Positions 26,363-36,098 are shown, counted from the stretch's first letter. The stretch is DNA of 64,000 bases from JANQIO01 sp043585095 (GCA_043585095.1 CP121321.1:2170001-2234000), one strand, 5' to 3'. Notes: generated by a model not told the origin, from the sequence alone. A program made the numbers and translations.

Positions 26363-26387
26363 ACCGCTATTCGAATAGCGGCTTAAA
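26358..26387 (+). other. Perfect hairpin at the pilC-pilD junction
   Basis: CCGCTATTCGAATAGCGG (26364-26381) is fully self-complementary and is flanked by TTTAA and TTAAA arms, beginning at the pilC stop codon. There is no T-run, so it is more likely an RNA-processing or partial-attenuation element than a full terminator; pilD starts 40 bases later. Confidence 0.6.
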
Positions 26388-26427
26388 CCCTCGTCTTAGC
26401 CGTCCTTCAATCCGCTGAAGAAACCGT

Positions 26428-27309
26428 ATGGAACTGCTTGCCGCGCTAAACCAGCAACCTGTGCTGCTGGGCTTTGCTTTGCTTCTATTAGGCCTGAACA
26501 TTGGCAGTTTTCTCAATGTCGTAATCTACCGCATCCCGGTCATGATCGAACGCGACGAAAAGGCCTACTGTGGCGAACTTATCAATGGCGAAGCGCCTGA
26601 CGACGGGGATGTTTTCAATCTGGCCGTGCCCCGCTCTCGCTGCCCGGCCTGCGGGCAAGGTATTACCGCTTTGCAGAACATACCGGTCATCAGCTATCTG
26701 TTGCTGCGCGGCCGCTGCGCGGGCTGTCAGGTCCCGATCTCCGCTCGCTACCCTGCGATAGAGGCACTGACCGGTGGACTGACCTTAATGCTGGGTTTTC
26801 ACTTTGGTGGCGCCAACATCACCTTGCTAGCGGTACTGATTTTCACCTGGTCCTTGCTCTGTCTCACCATGATCGATATCGACACCATGCTGCTGCCGGA
26901 TAGCATTACCTTACCGCTGCTCTGGCTGGGACTTCTGTGCAACGTGTTTGGCATGTTCACCGACCTGCAGAGCGCCGTGATTGGCGCGATGGCAGGATAC
27001 GGTGTTCTGTGGAGCGTGTTCTGGCTGTTCAAGCTCGTCACAGGCAAGGACGGCATGGGATATGGTGACTTCAAACTACTAGCGGCTCTCGGTGCCTGGC
27101 TCGGCTGGCAAGCGCTGCCAATGATTATTCTACTCTCGTCTTTTGTCGGCGCAGTTTTAGGCATCGTGGTGATGATATTGCAGAAGCGCGGCAAGGATAT
27201 TCCCATGCCCTTCGGGCCCTATCTGGCCATAGCGGGCTGGATCGCACTGGTTTGGGGTGAACCGATAATGGAATGGTATTGGTCTTCGCTTGGCGCCACG
27301 CCTGCCTAG
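26428..27309 (+). CDS. pilD: Prepilin peptidase/N-methyltransferase PilD
   Basis: 293 residues, polytopic. It cleaves the leader of pilin and pseudopilins after Gly and methylates Phe+1. The long N-terminal cytoplasmic loop carries two CxxC pairs (CPAC and CAGC, about residues 72-100), and the aspartic-protease pair is present as MIDIDTMLLPD and GYGDFKL (GxGD). The stop is 4 bases from the coaE start, so coaE is co-transcribed. Confidence 0.97.
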   Translation: MELLAALNQQPVLLGFALLLLGLNIGSFLNVVIYRIPVMIERDEKAYCGELINGEAPDDGDVFNLAVPRSRCPACGQGITALQNIPVISYLLLRGRCAGCQVPISARYPAIEALTGGLTLMLGFHFGGANITLLAVLIFTWSLLCLTMIDIDTMLLPDSITLPLLWLGLLCNVFGMFTDLQSAVIGAMAGYGVLWSVFWLFKLVTGKDGMGYGDFKLLAALGAWLGWQALPMIILLSSFVGAVLGIVVMILQKRGKDIPMPFGPYLAIAGWIALVWGEPIMEWYWSSLGATPA

Positions 27310-27313
27310 TGCC

Positions 27314-27943
27314 ATGAAAACCTCTGACCCCACAGACCGTCCCCCCACGCCGGTTATCGGCATTACAGGCGGTATCGGCAGCGGCAAAACCGCCGTCACT
27401 GACAGGCTGGCGACAAAGGGCATTTGCATTGTCGATGCTGACGTCGCCGCCCGACGCATTATGATGCCAGGCGGATACGCACTGACTGCCGTTGTTGATC
27501 GTTACGGCGATGGCTTGCTGCTACAGGACGGCAATCTGGATCGCGCTGCCTTGCGCCGTATTGTTTTCGAAGACCCGGCGGAGCGAGACTGGTTGGAGTC
27601 ACTCTCGCATCCCCTGATAGGGGAAGCGATACAGCAAGATATACAGCAAGCCGATTCACCCTACGTGGTTCTAGCCTCGCCCCTACTGCTGGAAACCCAG
27701 CAGGCCGCACTGTGTGATGAGATCGTTGTGGTGGATGTTCCTGAATCCGTGCAGCTTGCGCGCACGATGCAGCGTGACAGCAACGATGCGGAGCAGGTAA
27801 AACGTATTATGGCCGCCCAACTACCCCGGGAGGAGCGCCTCGCCAAAGCCGATCGGATTATTCATAACGACGGCAGTCTCGACGAACTGTTCGTGCAGGT
27901 TGACGCTTTAGACAGTGCTCTAAGAGACGCTCTGGCTCACTGA
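27314..27943 (+). CDS. coaE: Dephospho-CoA kinase
   Basis: 209 residues from ATG 27314. The P-loop GGIGSGKT is at about residues 17-24, followed by DADVAARR and the LID-region residues; it phosphorylates the 3'-hydroxyl of dephospho-CoA in the last step of CoA synthesis. Position after pilD is conserved in Pseudomonas-like genomes. The yacG gene that often follows coaE is absent: only 51 bases separate coaE from the convergent mutT. Confidence 0.96.
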   Translation: MKTSDPTDRPPTPVIGITGGIGSGKTAVTDRLATKGICIVDADVAARRIMMPGGYALTAVVDRYGDGLLLQDGNLDRAALRRIVFEDPAERDWLESLSHPLIGEAIQQDIQQADSPYVVLASPLLLETQQAALCDEIVVVDVPESVQLARTMQRDSNDAEQVKRIMAAQLPREERLAKADRIIHNDGSLDELFVQVDALDSALRDALAH

Positions 27944-27994
27944 GCCACTGGTTAAAAGTAGTACAGTGGATTCACCGGCCGCACGCCAAGACGA

Positions 27995-28390
27995 TTACAG
28001 CTCCAGGCCTCTGCACGCTTCAAGAATAGGTATATTAGCGGCCGGAAAGTCATAATCCGTTAGCGCCGCTGCTGTACTCCAGCGCAATGGCTGCCCTTCC
28101 CGGCCCTTGGGCTCACCGTCAAACGCATCGACGCGCCAGACATCCAGGCGCACGCTTTTGTCGCCATAGTCATGGCAAACCTCTAACAGAGGCTGTGCAC
28201 TTCGCACCACTATACCGAGCTCTTCATGCAGCTCTCGACCCAAAGCGTCCAATACGGTTTCTCTACCTTCGACTTTGCCGCCGGGAAACTCCCAGAGCCC
28301 ACCCTGGTGAACCTCGTCTGCCCGCTTACTGATCAGAATGCGGCCCTCGGCATCAAGAATAACGCCAACCGCCACATGCAGGATCGACAT
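27995..28390 (-). CDS. mutT: 8-oxo-dGTP diphosphatase MutT (Nudix)
   Basis: 131 residues from ATG 28390, whose AT overlaps the argJ stop (TGATG). The Nudix box GGKVEGRETVLDALGRELHEE-type pattern (GX5EX7REVXEEXGV, residues about 36-58) is intact. MutT hydrolyses oxidised dGTP to prevent A-C transversions. No C-terminal thiamine-phosphate synthase fusion, which occurs in some Pseudomonads, is present. Order secA-argJ-mutT is conserved in the group. Confidence 0.93.
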   Translation of the reverse strand: MSILHVAVGVILDAEGRILISKRADEVHQGGLWEFPGGKVEGRETVLDALGRELHEELGIVVRSAQPLLEVCHDYGDKSVRLDVWRVDAFDGEPKGREGQPLRWSTAAALTDYDFPAANIPILEACRGLEL

Positions 28391-29598
28391 CAGGTGCGAT
28401 ATTCCGCATTGATGCGAACGTAGTCGTAGGACAAATCGGAGGTCCACACGGTCGCGTCGGCTTCGCCGCGTGACAGTGACACTGTAATGGTGATGTCCTC
28501 CGCCGCCATCGCTGCTGCGCCTTGCGCTTCTGTATAGTCTGGTGCGCGCTGCCCGCGCGTGGCAATCAGGACATCATTAATTTTGAGATCGATGCGATCT
28601 ACGTCCAGGTCAGGGACGTCCGCGCGGCCAATCGCAGCCAGTAATCGGCCCCAATTGGGGTCGCTGGCGAATAGGGCCGTTTTAACTAGCGGCGAGTGAG
28701 CAATGGTGTAGGCGACTTCCAGTGCCTCTTGCTCTGTAGACGCTGTTTGCACAGAAACCGCTACAAACTTACTGGCACCTTCGCCGTCGCGCACCAGTGC
28801 CTGCGCCAGCTCTAAAGCCAGGTCCAGCAGCGCGGCACGAAACAGCTCAAGCCCGGCGCCTTGTAAGGGCTCACCACCGGCCTTGCCGGTGGCTACAAGA
28901 ATCGCTGCATCGTTGGTCGAAGTGTCACCATCTACCGTGACTCTATTGAAGCTGCATTCAACCGCGTCCTGCCAGAGCTCCTTGAGTACATCCTCTGCCA
29001 CCGGCGCGTCGGTCGCGAAAAATGCCAGCATCGTTGCCATGTTGGGCCGGATCATGCCTGCGCCTTTCGCGATGCCGCTTAGAGTAATACGACGTTCGCC
29101 TAACTTCAGCGTTCGACTGGCAGCCTTGGGTCGGGTATCCGTGGTCATGATGCCTTCAGCCGCCGCCAGCCAGCTATCGCTGGCCAGCGCCGATTGCGCC
29201 GCAGGCAACGCTGTCAGCAGACGTTCCATGGGCAGGTATTCGCCTATCACGCCGGTAGAAAACGGCAGAACCTGATGTGGCTGCACCCCGGCAAGCTCTG
29301 CCAAAGCCTCACAGCTGCGGCGGGCGTCGCTGAGGCCCTGACTGCCGGTACCAGCGTTGGCGTTGCCAGTGTTAATAAGCAAGTAGCGCGGTGCCGTCTC
29401 AGCGAGATGCTGCCTCGACACGGTTACCGGCGCCGCACAAAAAGCATTTTGCGTAAACATCCCCGCAACCGTCGCGTCCGACGCAATGGCCATGAGTACC
29501 AGATCCCGTCTGCCCGCCGTTTTAATTCCGGCGCTAACGACGCCAAACTGGATGCCTGCTACGGGCAATACCGCAGCGGGGCAATCAAAGCCGGCCAT
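28390..29598 (-). CDS. argJ: Bifunctional ornithine acetyltransferase/N-acetylglutamate synthase ArgJ
   Basis: 402 residues from ATG 29598 (MAGFDCPAAVLPVAGIQ); an upstream in-frame extension only shadows secA. ArgJ recycles the acetyl group from N-acetylornithine to glutamate in arginine synthesis. The autocleavage site is visible as RPNMATML, where the new N-terminal Thr becomes the nucleophile. The C-terminal ends DLSYDYVRINAEYRT as in the family. The start overlaps the secA 3' end by 14 bases. Confidence 0.96.
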   Translation of the reverse strand: MAGFDCPAAVLPVAGIQFGVVSAGIKTAGRRDLVLMAIASDATVAGMFTQNAFCAAPVTVSRQHLAETAPRYLLINTGNANAGTGSQGLSDARRSCEALAELAGVQPHQVLPFSTGVIGEYLPMERLLTALPAAQSALASDSWLAAAEGIMTTDTRPKAASRTLKLGERRITLSGIAKGAGMIRPNMATMLAFFATDAPVAEDVLKELWQDAVECSFNRVTVDGDTSTNDAAILVATGKAGGEPLQGAGLELFRAALLDLALELAQALVRDGEGASKFVAVSVQTASTEQEALEVAYTIAHSPLVKTALFASDPNWGRLLAAIGRADVPDLDVDRIDLKINDVLIATRGQRAPDYTEAQGAAAMAAEDITITVSLSRGEADATVWTSDLSYDYVRINAEYRT

Positions 29599-32296
29599 GG
29601 CACTGCTTGTACTTTTTGCCCGACCCGCAGGGGCAGGGCTCGTTGCGCCCCACTTTTGGTTGCTCTCGCACAAAGGGCTGGGTTGAATCCTCATCGACGC
29701 CCTCTGCTGCTGAGGCCGCGGCACCGTCTTCCAAAGCCGACGCGTCCTCATGCTGAAATGCGAGCTGTTCCTGTTCCGCCTGCTCACGGCGACGCTGTTC
29801 CAATAGCGCAGCTTCATCAGGCCGCTGTATCTGGATATGCGAGAGGAATTTCACCACTTCTATCTTCAGGCTCTCCAGCATTTCCTGGAACAGCGCAAAC
29901 GACTCGCGTTTGTATTCCTGCTTGGGATTTTTCTGGGCATAGGCACGCAGATGAATACCCTGGCGTAACTGATCCATGGTCGCCAGGTGCTCTTTCCAAA
30001 GGGTGTCCAGAACCTGCAGCATAATCTGTTTTTCAATCCGGCGCATATCGGGCCCCACGTCTGCGCACTTCGCCTCATAGGCCTCGGCGACCGCAGCCGC
30101 TATTCGCTGTCGCAGTCCTTCTTCAGCAAGATCGTCGTCCTCGTCCAGCCATTGCTGAACGGGCAGCTGCACCGCAAACTCGTTTTCCAGTTGTCGTTCC
30201 AGACCGGCGATATCCCACTGCTCCTCCAGGCTCATCGGCGGAATGAACTCACTGATGGCGGCATCTACAACATCGTCGCGTATCGCCTCAATGGTCTCGG
30301 AAATATCCTCAGTTTCGAGCAGCTCGTTGCGCTGCTGATAGATTACCTGACGCTGATCATTGGCGACATCGTCGTACTCAAGCAACTGCTTACGAACATC
30401 GAAATTACGGCCTTCAACCTTGCGCTGGGCTTTTTCAATTGCGTTAGTCACCATGCGGTGCTCAATTGCTTCGCCCTTCTCCATACCGAGCGCTTGCATA
30501 AAGCTTTTCACTCGGTCCGAGGCAAAAATGCGCATCAGGTTGTCTTCCAGAGACAGGTAGAAACGCGAAGCACCCGGATCACCCTGACGTCCGGAGCGAC
30601 CACGCAGCTGATTGTCGATGCGTCGTGATTCATGTCGTTCGGTACCGAAAATATGCAGACCACCCGCTTCGATGACCTTGTCATGCCGCAGTGTCCACTG
30701 TTGCTTGATCTCAGCGACCTGCTCCTCGGTAGGGTTTTCAAGCGCTTTAACTTCCGCTTCCCAGTTGCCCCCTAAAACGATATCGGTACCTCGTCCCGCC
30801 ATGTTGGTGGCGATCGTGACGGTGCCTGGAGTCCCGGCCTGAGCAATAATCTCGGCTTCCTTCTCGTGAAACTTCGCGTTCAATACCCGATGTTCGAGGT
30901 TGGCCGCAGTGAAACGCCGCGACATTTCCTCAGAGGTCTCAATGGAAGCGGTTCCCACCAGCACTGGCGCGCCACCTTCGATGCAGCTCTTTACATCCTC
31001 AACGATGGCATCGTATTTTTCATCACTGGTAAGGTAGACCAGATCGTTATAATCCACGCGCTGTGTCGCAACATTAGTGGGTATAACGACAACGGGCAGA
31101 CCGTATATCTGACGAAACTCAAAGGCTTCGGTATCCGCAGTACCCGTCATCCCTGCCAGCTTGTCGTACAGGCGGAAGTAATTCTGGAAGGTGGTGGAGG
31201 CCAGCGTTTGGCTCTCGCTCTGAATGTTGACGCCCTCTTTGGCTTCGATTGCCTGATGTAAGCCCTCGGAAAGTCGACGACCCGCCATCGTCCGGCCAGT
31301 GTGCTCGTCAATCAGCACCACCTGGCCATTTTCTACGATGTACTCTACGTCCCGCTGAAACAGCGCATGCGCGCGTAATGCGGAATGCACGTGATGCAGC
31401 AAATTCAAGTTGGTTGAGGCGTACAGACTGTCACCCTCTTCGAGCAGCTGTTCGCGAATCATCAGCTCCTCCACAAACAGATGGCCCTCTTCGGTGAGCT
31501 CCACCTGACGTGTTTTTTCGTCCACGGTGTAGTGGCCGTGCTCGGCTTCGACTTCAATGGTTAATTCGGGGATGATCCGGTTTATGCGGCGATATAGTTC
31601 TGAGCTATCCTCAGCCGCACCGGATATGATCAAAGGCGTACGCGCTTCGTCGATCAGAATCGAGTCGACTTCATCGACGATTGCAAAACCGAGCGCGCTT
31701 TGCATGCGATCCTCGGATGCGAATGCCATATTGTCACGCAGGTAATCGAAGCCAAACTCGTTGTTAGTGCCGTAGACGATATCGGACTTGTACGCGTCGC
31801 GCTTCTCCATAGGATGCTGCCCGGAGCGGATGACCCCGACGCGCAGTCCAAGGAAGTGGTAAAGAGGTCCCATCCAGGCAGCGTCTCGCTGCGCCAGATA
31901 GTCATTTACCGTCACCAGGTGAACGGGGCCCTGCAACGCGTTCAAATAGGCCGGCAGCGTTGCCACCAGCGTTTTGCCCTCGCCCGTACGCATCTCTGCA
32001 ATCTTACCTTCATGCAGTGTGATGCCACCCACCATTTGTACATCAAAGTGGCGCAGACCGAGCGCTCGATCCCCCGCCTCTCGAACCACAGCAAATGCCT
32101 CGGGCAGAAGCTTATCCAGCGTTTCACCGTCATTGAGTCGCTGACGAAACTCCTGGGTTTTGGCCTGCAAGGCTTCGTCGCTTAATGCTGAATACTCTTC
32201 CGCGAAGGCATTAATCTTTTTGACCGTCTTGCGCATGCGCTTGAGTTCGCGGTCATTGCTACTACCGAAAATTGACTTAAGGAAATTGGAAATCAT
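29585..32296 (-). CDS. secA: Protein translocase ATPase SecA
   Basis: 903 residues, usual for proteobacterial SecA. Walker A MRTGEGKT is near residue 103, the DEAD-like DEVD follows near 209, and the helicase C-terminal GRGTDI motif is present. The C-terminus is an acidic linker followed by the zinc/SecB-binding motif CPCGSGKKYKQCHG. It drives preproteins through SecYEG. Located between the M23 peptidase and argJ; SecM is not seen upstream. Confidence 0.98.
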   Translation of the reverse strand: MISNFLKSIFGSSNDRELKRMRKTVKKINAFAEEYSALSDEALQAKTQEFRQRLNDGETLDKLLPEAFAVVREAGDRALGLRHFDVQMVGGITLHEGKIAEMRTGEGKTLVATLPAYLNALQGPVHLVTVNDYLAQRDAAWMGPLYHFLGLRVGVIRSGQHPMEKRDAYKSDIVYGTNNEFGFDYLRDNMAFASEDRMQSALGFAIVDEVDSILIDEARTPLIISGAAEDSSELYRRINRIIPELTIEVEAEHGHYTVDEKTRQVELTEEGHLFVEELMIREQLLEEGDSLYASTNLNLLHHVHSALRAHALFQRDVEYIVENGQVVLIDEHTGRTMAGRRLSEGLHQAIEAKEGVNIQSESQTLASTTFQNYFRLYDKLAGMTGTADTEAFEFRQIYGLPVVVIPTNVATQRVDYNDLVYLTSDEKYDAIVEDVKSCIEGGAPVLVGTASIETSEEMSRRFTAANLEHRVLNAKFHEKEAEIIAQAGTPGTVTIATNMAGRGTDIVLGGNWEAEVKALENPTEEQVAEIKQQWTLRHDKVIEAGGLHIFGTERHESRRIDNQLRGRSGRQGDPGASRFYLSLEDNLMRIFASDRVKSFMQALGMEKGEAIEHRMVTNAIEKAQRKVEGRNFDVRKQLLEYDDVANDQRQVIYQQRNELLETEDISETIEAIRDDVVDAAISEFIPPMSLEEQWDIAGLERQLENEFAVQLPVQQWLDEDDDLAEEGLRQRIAAAVAEAYEAKCADVGPDMRRIEKQIMLQVLDTLWKEHLATMDQLRQGIHLRAYAQKNPKQEYKRESFALFQEMLESLKIEVVKFLSHIQIQRPDEAALLEQRRREQAEQEQLAFQHEDASALEDGAAASAAEGVDEDSTQPFVREQPKVGRNEPCPCGSGKKYKQCHGRL

Positions 32297-32411
32297 GAGA
32301 ACCGTGATAGATAAAGAGAGTATCGGATCATCGTGGCGCGCTTAGTGCAGCCAGACGCTTGAATCACATGCACACCGGGCCGATGGCCTTGTGCTATTCA
32401 CCCGAAAAGTG

Positions 32412-33362
32412 TCAGCGCCGAGTGCGTCGAACGTAACTCGCCGGATCGACGGGTCGGCCGTTCTTGTAAACCTCATAATGGACGTGTGGGCCAGTGGAGC
32501 GGCCACTGGAACCCATTTGCGCGATCACCTGGCCCTTGCTGACGATATCGCCGACTTTGACCAGGTTCTCTTTGTTGTGCGCATAGCGCGTGGTGTATCC
32601 ACCACCATGGCTCACTTCAACCATGTCGCCATAACCGTGTCGATCACCGGCCCAGGTCACCACGCCACTCGCTACAGCGACGATGTCCGCGCCCTCTTTG
32701 CCGGCAAAATCCACGCCCTGATGCCAGCTTGTCTGACCTGTAAAGGGATCTTTCCGTTGTCCGTAAGCAGAGGACATCCAGCCCTTCTTGATGGGACGTC
32801 CTGACAGAAATAGATCTTTTTGTAGCTGCCGGTTGGCCAGCACCGCCTCAAGAAAATCTAACTGTTGCTCGCGATCTGCAATGCGCTCCTCGAGATCCCG
32901 CATCTCCGTTGCTAGCGTCAGTGGTATCGACGCAAAACTCTGTGCGGCAATCGCTTGTGTCCCGGCGGAATCGGCTAACGACATATCCGGACCGCCCAAA
33001 GCGGGGCTGCGGCTAAAGTCGAACTCTCCATCATCCAGGCCAGCCAGATCGGTAAGGCGTTGGCCCATGGCATCGAGACGCACTAAACGTGCCTCAAGCT
33101 CTGCAGCGGTAAGGGAAATGGATTGCAATCGGCGTTCTGCATCTTCGCGCAAATCGGCCAGCGCCTCAGTTTGCGCGTCCACCTCATCTTGAAGTGGAAC
33201 CAGCGCCTCGGGCACTTCAACGACCTTGGCTATGTAATAGCCAACGCCGATCATACCCAAAGGCAAACCCAGCGCGCACATCGATAATAGCGCACGGGAC
33301 CAGCGCCCAAGTGCAATAGCACGGGAGCCCCCAAGCGTTTTATCGATGAGAATAATCTTCAT
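32412..33362 (-). CDS. M23-family metallopeptidase, membrane anchored
   Basis: 316 residues from ATG 33362 (MKIILIDKTLGG). One membrane segment (about 27-50), a coiled-coil region (about 65-110 and 165-190), then an LytM/M23 domain with HQGVDFAGKEG (H..D ligands near 217-221) and HVHYEVYKNG (HxH near 297-299). Both zinc motifs are intact, so it is a likely peptidoglycan endopeptidase rather than an EnvC-type activator. An M23 gene between lpxC and secA is typical of Pseudomonas-like dcw neighbourhoods; here lpxC is missing. Confidence 0.9.
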   Translation of the reverse strand: MKIILIDKTLGGSRAIALGRWSRALLSMCALGLPLGMIGVGYYIAKVVEVPEALVPLQDEVDAQTEALADLREDAERRLQSISLTAAELEARLVRLDAMGQRLTDLAGLDDGEFDFSRSPALGGPDMSLADSAGTQAIAAQSFASIPLTLATEMRDLEERIADREQQLDFLEAVLANRQLQKDLFLSGRPIKKGWMSSAYGQRKDPFTGQTSWHQGVDFAGKEGADIVAVASGVVTWAGDRHGYGDMVEVSHGGGYTTRYAHNKENLVKVGDIVSKGQVIAQMGSSGRSTGPHVHYEVYKNGRPVDPASYVRRTRR

Positions 33363-33546
33363 TCCAAGCGTCACTATCCGCAGAACCCGCAAACTATCGC
33401 ATAACTACCGGGTAAATACTACGTTGTGACAATGAGCCTGAGAAGTCGTTCACAGGCCTCAAACGAAACGCGCGCAGGCAAACCGACCCGTGGCTGGGGG
33501 AGAAAATCACCACGAGTCGGCCTGGCTGTCACGCCCCGCAAGCGAC

Positions 33547-33562
33547 GCCGCCTGGAGGCGGC
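33547..33562 (-). terminator. GC-rich hairpin after ftsZ
   Basis: GCCGCC (33547-33552) pairs with GGCGGC (33557-33562) over a TGGA loop, 22 bases after the ftsZ stop. A second imperfect inverted repeat (33484-33493 with 33510-33519) follows. There is no T-run, so termination strength is uncertain. The 221-base gap between ftsZ and the M23 gene contains no gene, where lpxC normally sits. Confidence 0.5.
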
Positions 33563-33583
33563 ATGAACCTGCGAGTGTGCTAC

Positions 33584-34744
33584 TTAGTCTGCCTGACGGC
33601 GCAGGAATGCCGGGATATCAAAATAGTCTTCCTGCCCTACTGCCTGCCCTAACTTCACCTCAACGTTAGTCTCGGTGTTAGCACCTTCATCTGCCGAACT
33701 TCTGGCGGGCCGAGTACGCGTCTCAACAGGTGCTTCGCTGGCTTGCTTGGGCTGGGATTCGACAACCTGCAGGGGTGCGCGAACCGCCTCTGCACCCAGT
33801 CCTGTTGCCACAACGGTGACCTTGAGGTCGTCAGCCATGTCGGGATCAATGACGGTGCCGACAACGACTGTTGCGTTATCTGAAGCGAACTCTTCGATTG
33901 CATCGCCCACTTCGGCGAACTCGCCGAGCGACAGGTCCAACCCTGCGGTAATGTTCACCAGAATTCCACGAGCACCTTCAAGATTGATGTCCTCAAGCAG
34001 TGGGCTTCGGATTGCAGCTTCGGCAGCTTCCCGTGCACGGCTCTCACCGCGAGCGGAACCGGTTCCCATCATCGCCATACCCATCTCAGACATCACCGTG
34101 CGCACGTCAGCAAAGTCGACGTTGATCATGCCGGGACGGATGATTAGATCGGCAATACCTTGAACCGCGCCCAATAGAACGTCGTTAGCTTCTTTGAAGG
34201 CATCCAGCAGGCTTGTGTTCTTGCCAAGCACCTCCAAGAGCTTCTCGTTGGGAATGGTAATCAGGGAATCCACGTGCTGCTGCAATTCCTTCATTCCATC
34301 ATCGGCAATCACTGTGCGCTTTTTGCCCTCAAATGAGAACGGACGGGTCACGACAGCGACCGTGAGAATCCCCATCTCACGTGCGACTTCAGCAACGACC
34401 GGTGCCGCTCCTGTTCCGGTGCCACCGCCCATACCGGCCGTAATGAACACCATATCAGCTCCACGCAGGGCCTCGGCAATACGATCACGGTCTTCCAGCG
34501 CCGCAGCGCGACCGATATCCGGATTGGCACCCGCTCCGAGTCCCTTGGTGATGTCGCCGCCCATCTGCAACACGGTGCGCGACTCAACATCGTTGAGAGC
34601 CTGTGCATCGGTGTTGGCGCAGATAAAATCTACCCCCTCCACTGCATTGTCGATCATGTGCTTAACAGCATTACCGCCGCCACCGCCTACTCCGATGACT
34701 TTGATAACGGCACTCTCTGGTACGTTGTCTATCAGTTCAAACAT
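33584..34744 (-). CDS. ftsZ: Cell division protein FtsZ
   Basis: 386 residues. The tubulin signature GGGTGTGAAPVVAEVA is near residues 105-120 and the T7 loop NVDFADVRTVM near 207. A variable linker rich in Pro/Ala/Glu leads to the conserved C-terminal peptide DYFDIPAFLRRQ, which binds FtsA and ZipA. FtsZ polymerises with GTP into the Z-ring. Ribosome site GGGGAGA precedes the ATG. Last gene of the dcw cluster. Confidence 0.99.
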   Translation of the reverse strand: MFELIDNVPESAVIKVIGVGGGGGNAVKHMIDNAVEGVDFICANTDAQALNDVESRTVLQMGGDITKGLGAGANPDIGRAAALEDRDRIAEALRGADMVFITAGMGGGTGTGAAPVVAEVAREMGILTVAVVTRPFSFEGKKRTVIADDGMKELQQHVDSLITIPNEKLLEVLGKNTSLLDAFKEANDVLLGAVQGIADLIIRPGMINVDFADVRTVMSEMGMAMMGTGSARGESRAREAAEAAIRSPLLEDINLEGARGILVNITAGLDLSLGEFAEVGDAIEEFASDNATVVVGTVIDPDMADDLKVTVVATGLGAEAVRAPLQVVESQPKQASEAPVETRTRPARSSADEGANTETNVEVKLGQAVGQEDYFDIPAFLRRQAD

Positions 34745-34846
34745 CTTTTGTTTCTCCCCATTTTTAAAAGTTGACGATTGTTAAGTCGCCGTTTACCACC
34801 TTGCCAAGTTGCTGGGATTGCCGGTCTAAGCAATCCGCAGCAGCTA

Positions 34847-36082
34847 TTAGAAATTGTTTTGGATCCATGCCTTTATGCGTTCCAACACGCCGAGTGCAGA
34901 AGGACCTTTCACCGACGGTCTGGGCACCCCCTCATCTGAGCGCGCGGCGCCATACTGCAGCAGGCCGACGCCTGTCGAATAAATTGGATTGCGCACGATG
35001 TCGGTGAGTCCGGTAACTGTTTGAGGAAGGCCTACTCGCACCGGCATATGGAAAATTTCCTCTGCCAGTTCGACCACACCCTCCATCTTGGATGTGCCGC
35101 CGGTTAACACGATGCCCGCAGGTACCAAATCCTCGAAGCCGGAGCGGCGCAGTTCAGCCTGCACCAAAGTGAACAGCTCGTCGTATCGAGGTTCTACTAC
35201 CTCAGCTAAAGCCTGCCTGGACAAATCGCGAGGGGGCCGATCCCCAACGCTGGGCACCTTGATGGTTTCATCGGCACCGGCGAGCTGCGTCAATGCGCAG
35301 GCGTACTTAATTTTGATTTCTTCTGCGTGCTGGGTCGGCGTGCGCAGGGCCATGGCGATATCGTTGGTCACCTGGTCACCCGCTATGGGTATAACGCCGG
35401 TGTGGCGTATCGACCCTTCGGTAAAGATCGCTATATCCGTGGTGCCGCCGCCAATATCGACCAGGCACACACCCAGCTCCTTTTCGTCCTCGGTCAAAAC
35501 CGCATAGCTGGACGCAAGCTGCTCAAGGATGATGTCCTCTACATCCAGGCCGCAGCGGCGTATGCATTTCTCAATGTTCTGGGATGCATTGGTCGCACAA
35601 GTCACCAAGTGCACCTTGGCCTCCAGACGCACGCCCGACATGCCCAGCGGCTCCTTGATGCCCTCCTGGTTGTCGATCACATACTCTTGCGGGAGGATAT
35701 GGAGAACCCGCTGATCGGCGGGGATAGCCACCGCCTGAGCCGCGTCAATTACGCGCTCAACGTCTGCGGAAAAGACCTCGCGATCCCGTATTGCAACAAT
35801 GCCATGGGAGTTAAGGCTGCGAATATGGCTGCCCGCTATGCCAACAAATACTGAGTGAATCTGACAGCCAGCCATGAGTTCCGCCTCCTCGACAGCGCGC
35901 TGTATGGACTGCACAGTGGACTCAATATTGACCACCACGCCTTTTTTAAGTCCTTTGCTGGGATGCGAACCGATTCCCACCACCTCTATCGCGCCGTCCA
36001 GCGAGACTTCCCCGACAATCGCGACAACCTTGGAGGTTCCAATGTCCAGTCCAACGATCATCTTTCTGTCCTGCGCTCCCAT
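34847..36082 (-). CDS. ftsA: Cell division protein FtsA
   Basis: 411 residues from ATG 36082 with GGAGAG upstream; a longer frame overlaps ftsQ and is spurious. Actin-like fold with the phosphate motifs GLDIGTSKV and VDIGGGTTD, and a C-terminal amphipathic helix GVLERIKAWIQNNF that tethers FtsZ filaments to the membrane. 16 bases after ftsQ and 102 bases before ftsZ. Confidence 0.98.
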   Translation of the reverse strand: MGAQDRKMIVGLDIGTSKVVAIVGEVSLDGAIEVVGIGSHPSKGLKKGVVVNIESTVQSIQRAVEEAELMAGCQIHSVFVGIAGSHIRSLNSHGIVAIRDREVFSADVERVIDAAQAVAIPADQRVLHILPQEYVIDNQEGIKEPLGMSGVRLEAKVHLVTCATNASQNIEKCIRRCGLDVEDIILEQLASSYAVLTEDEKELGVCLVDIGGGTTDIAIFTEGSIRHTGVIPIAGDQVTNDIAMALRTPTQHAEEIKIKYACALTQLAGADETIKVPSVGDRPPRDLSRQALAEVVEPRYDELFTLVQAELRRSGFEDLVPAGIVLTGGTSKMEGVVELAEEIFHMPVRVGLPQTVTGLTDIVRNPIYSTGVGLLQYGAARSDEGVPRPSVKGPSALGVLERIKAWIQNNF

Positions 36083-36098
36083 GATTCTCTCCGTCCCT

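Noticed and set aside
27944..27994. Terminator between convergent coaE and mutT
   Set aside because: CCACTG (27945-27950) and CAGTGG (27964-27969) can pair, but the loop is 13 bases and there is no T-run, so the evidence is too weak to call.
28391..28447. Longer mutT start
   Set aside because: The ATG at 28390 has the TGATG coupling to argJ and gives the normal MutT N-terminus; the upstream codons encode nothing conserved.
29194..30024. 276-codon plus-strand frame
   Set aside because: It is antisense to argJ and secA, both fully conserved, and encodes Arg/Pro-rich sequence typical of shadow frames.
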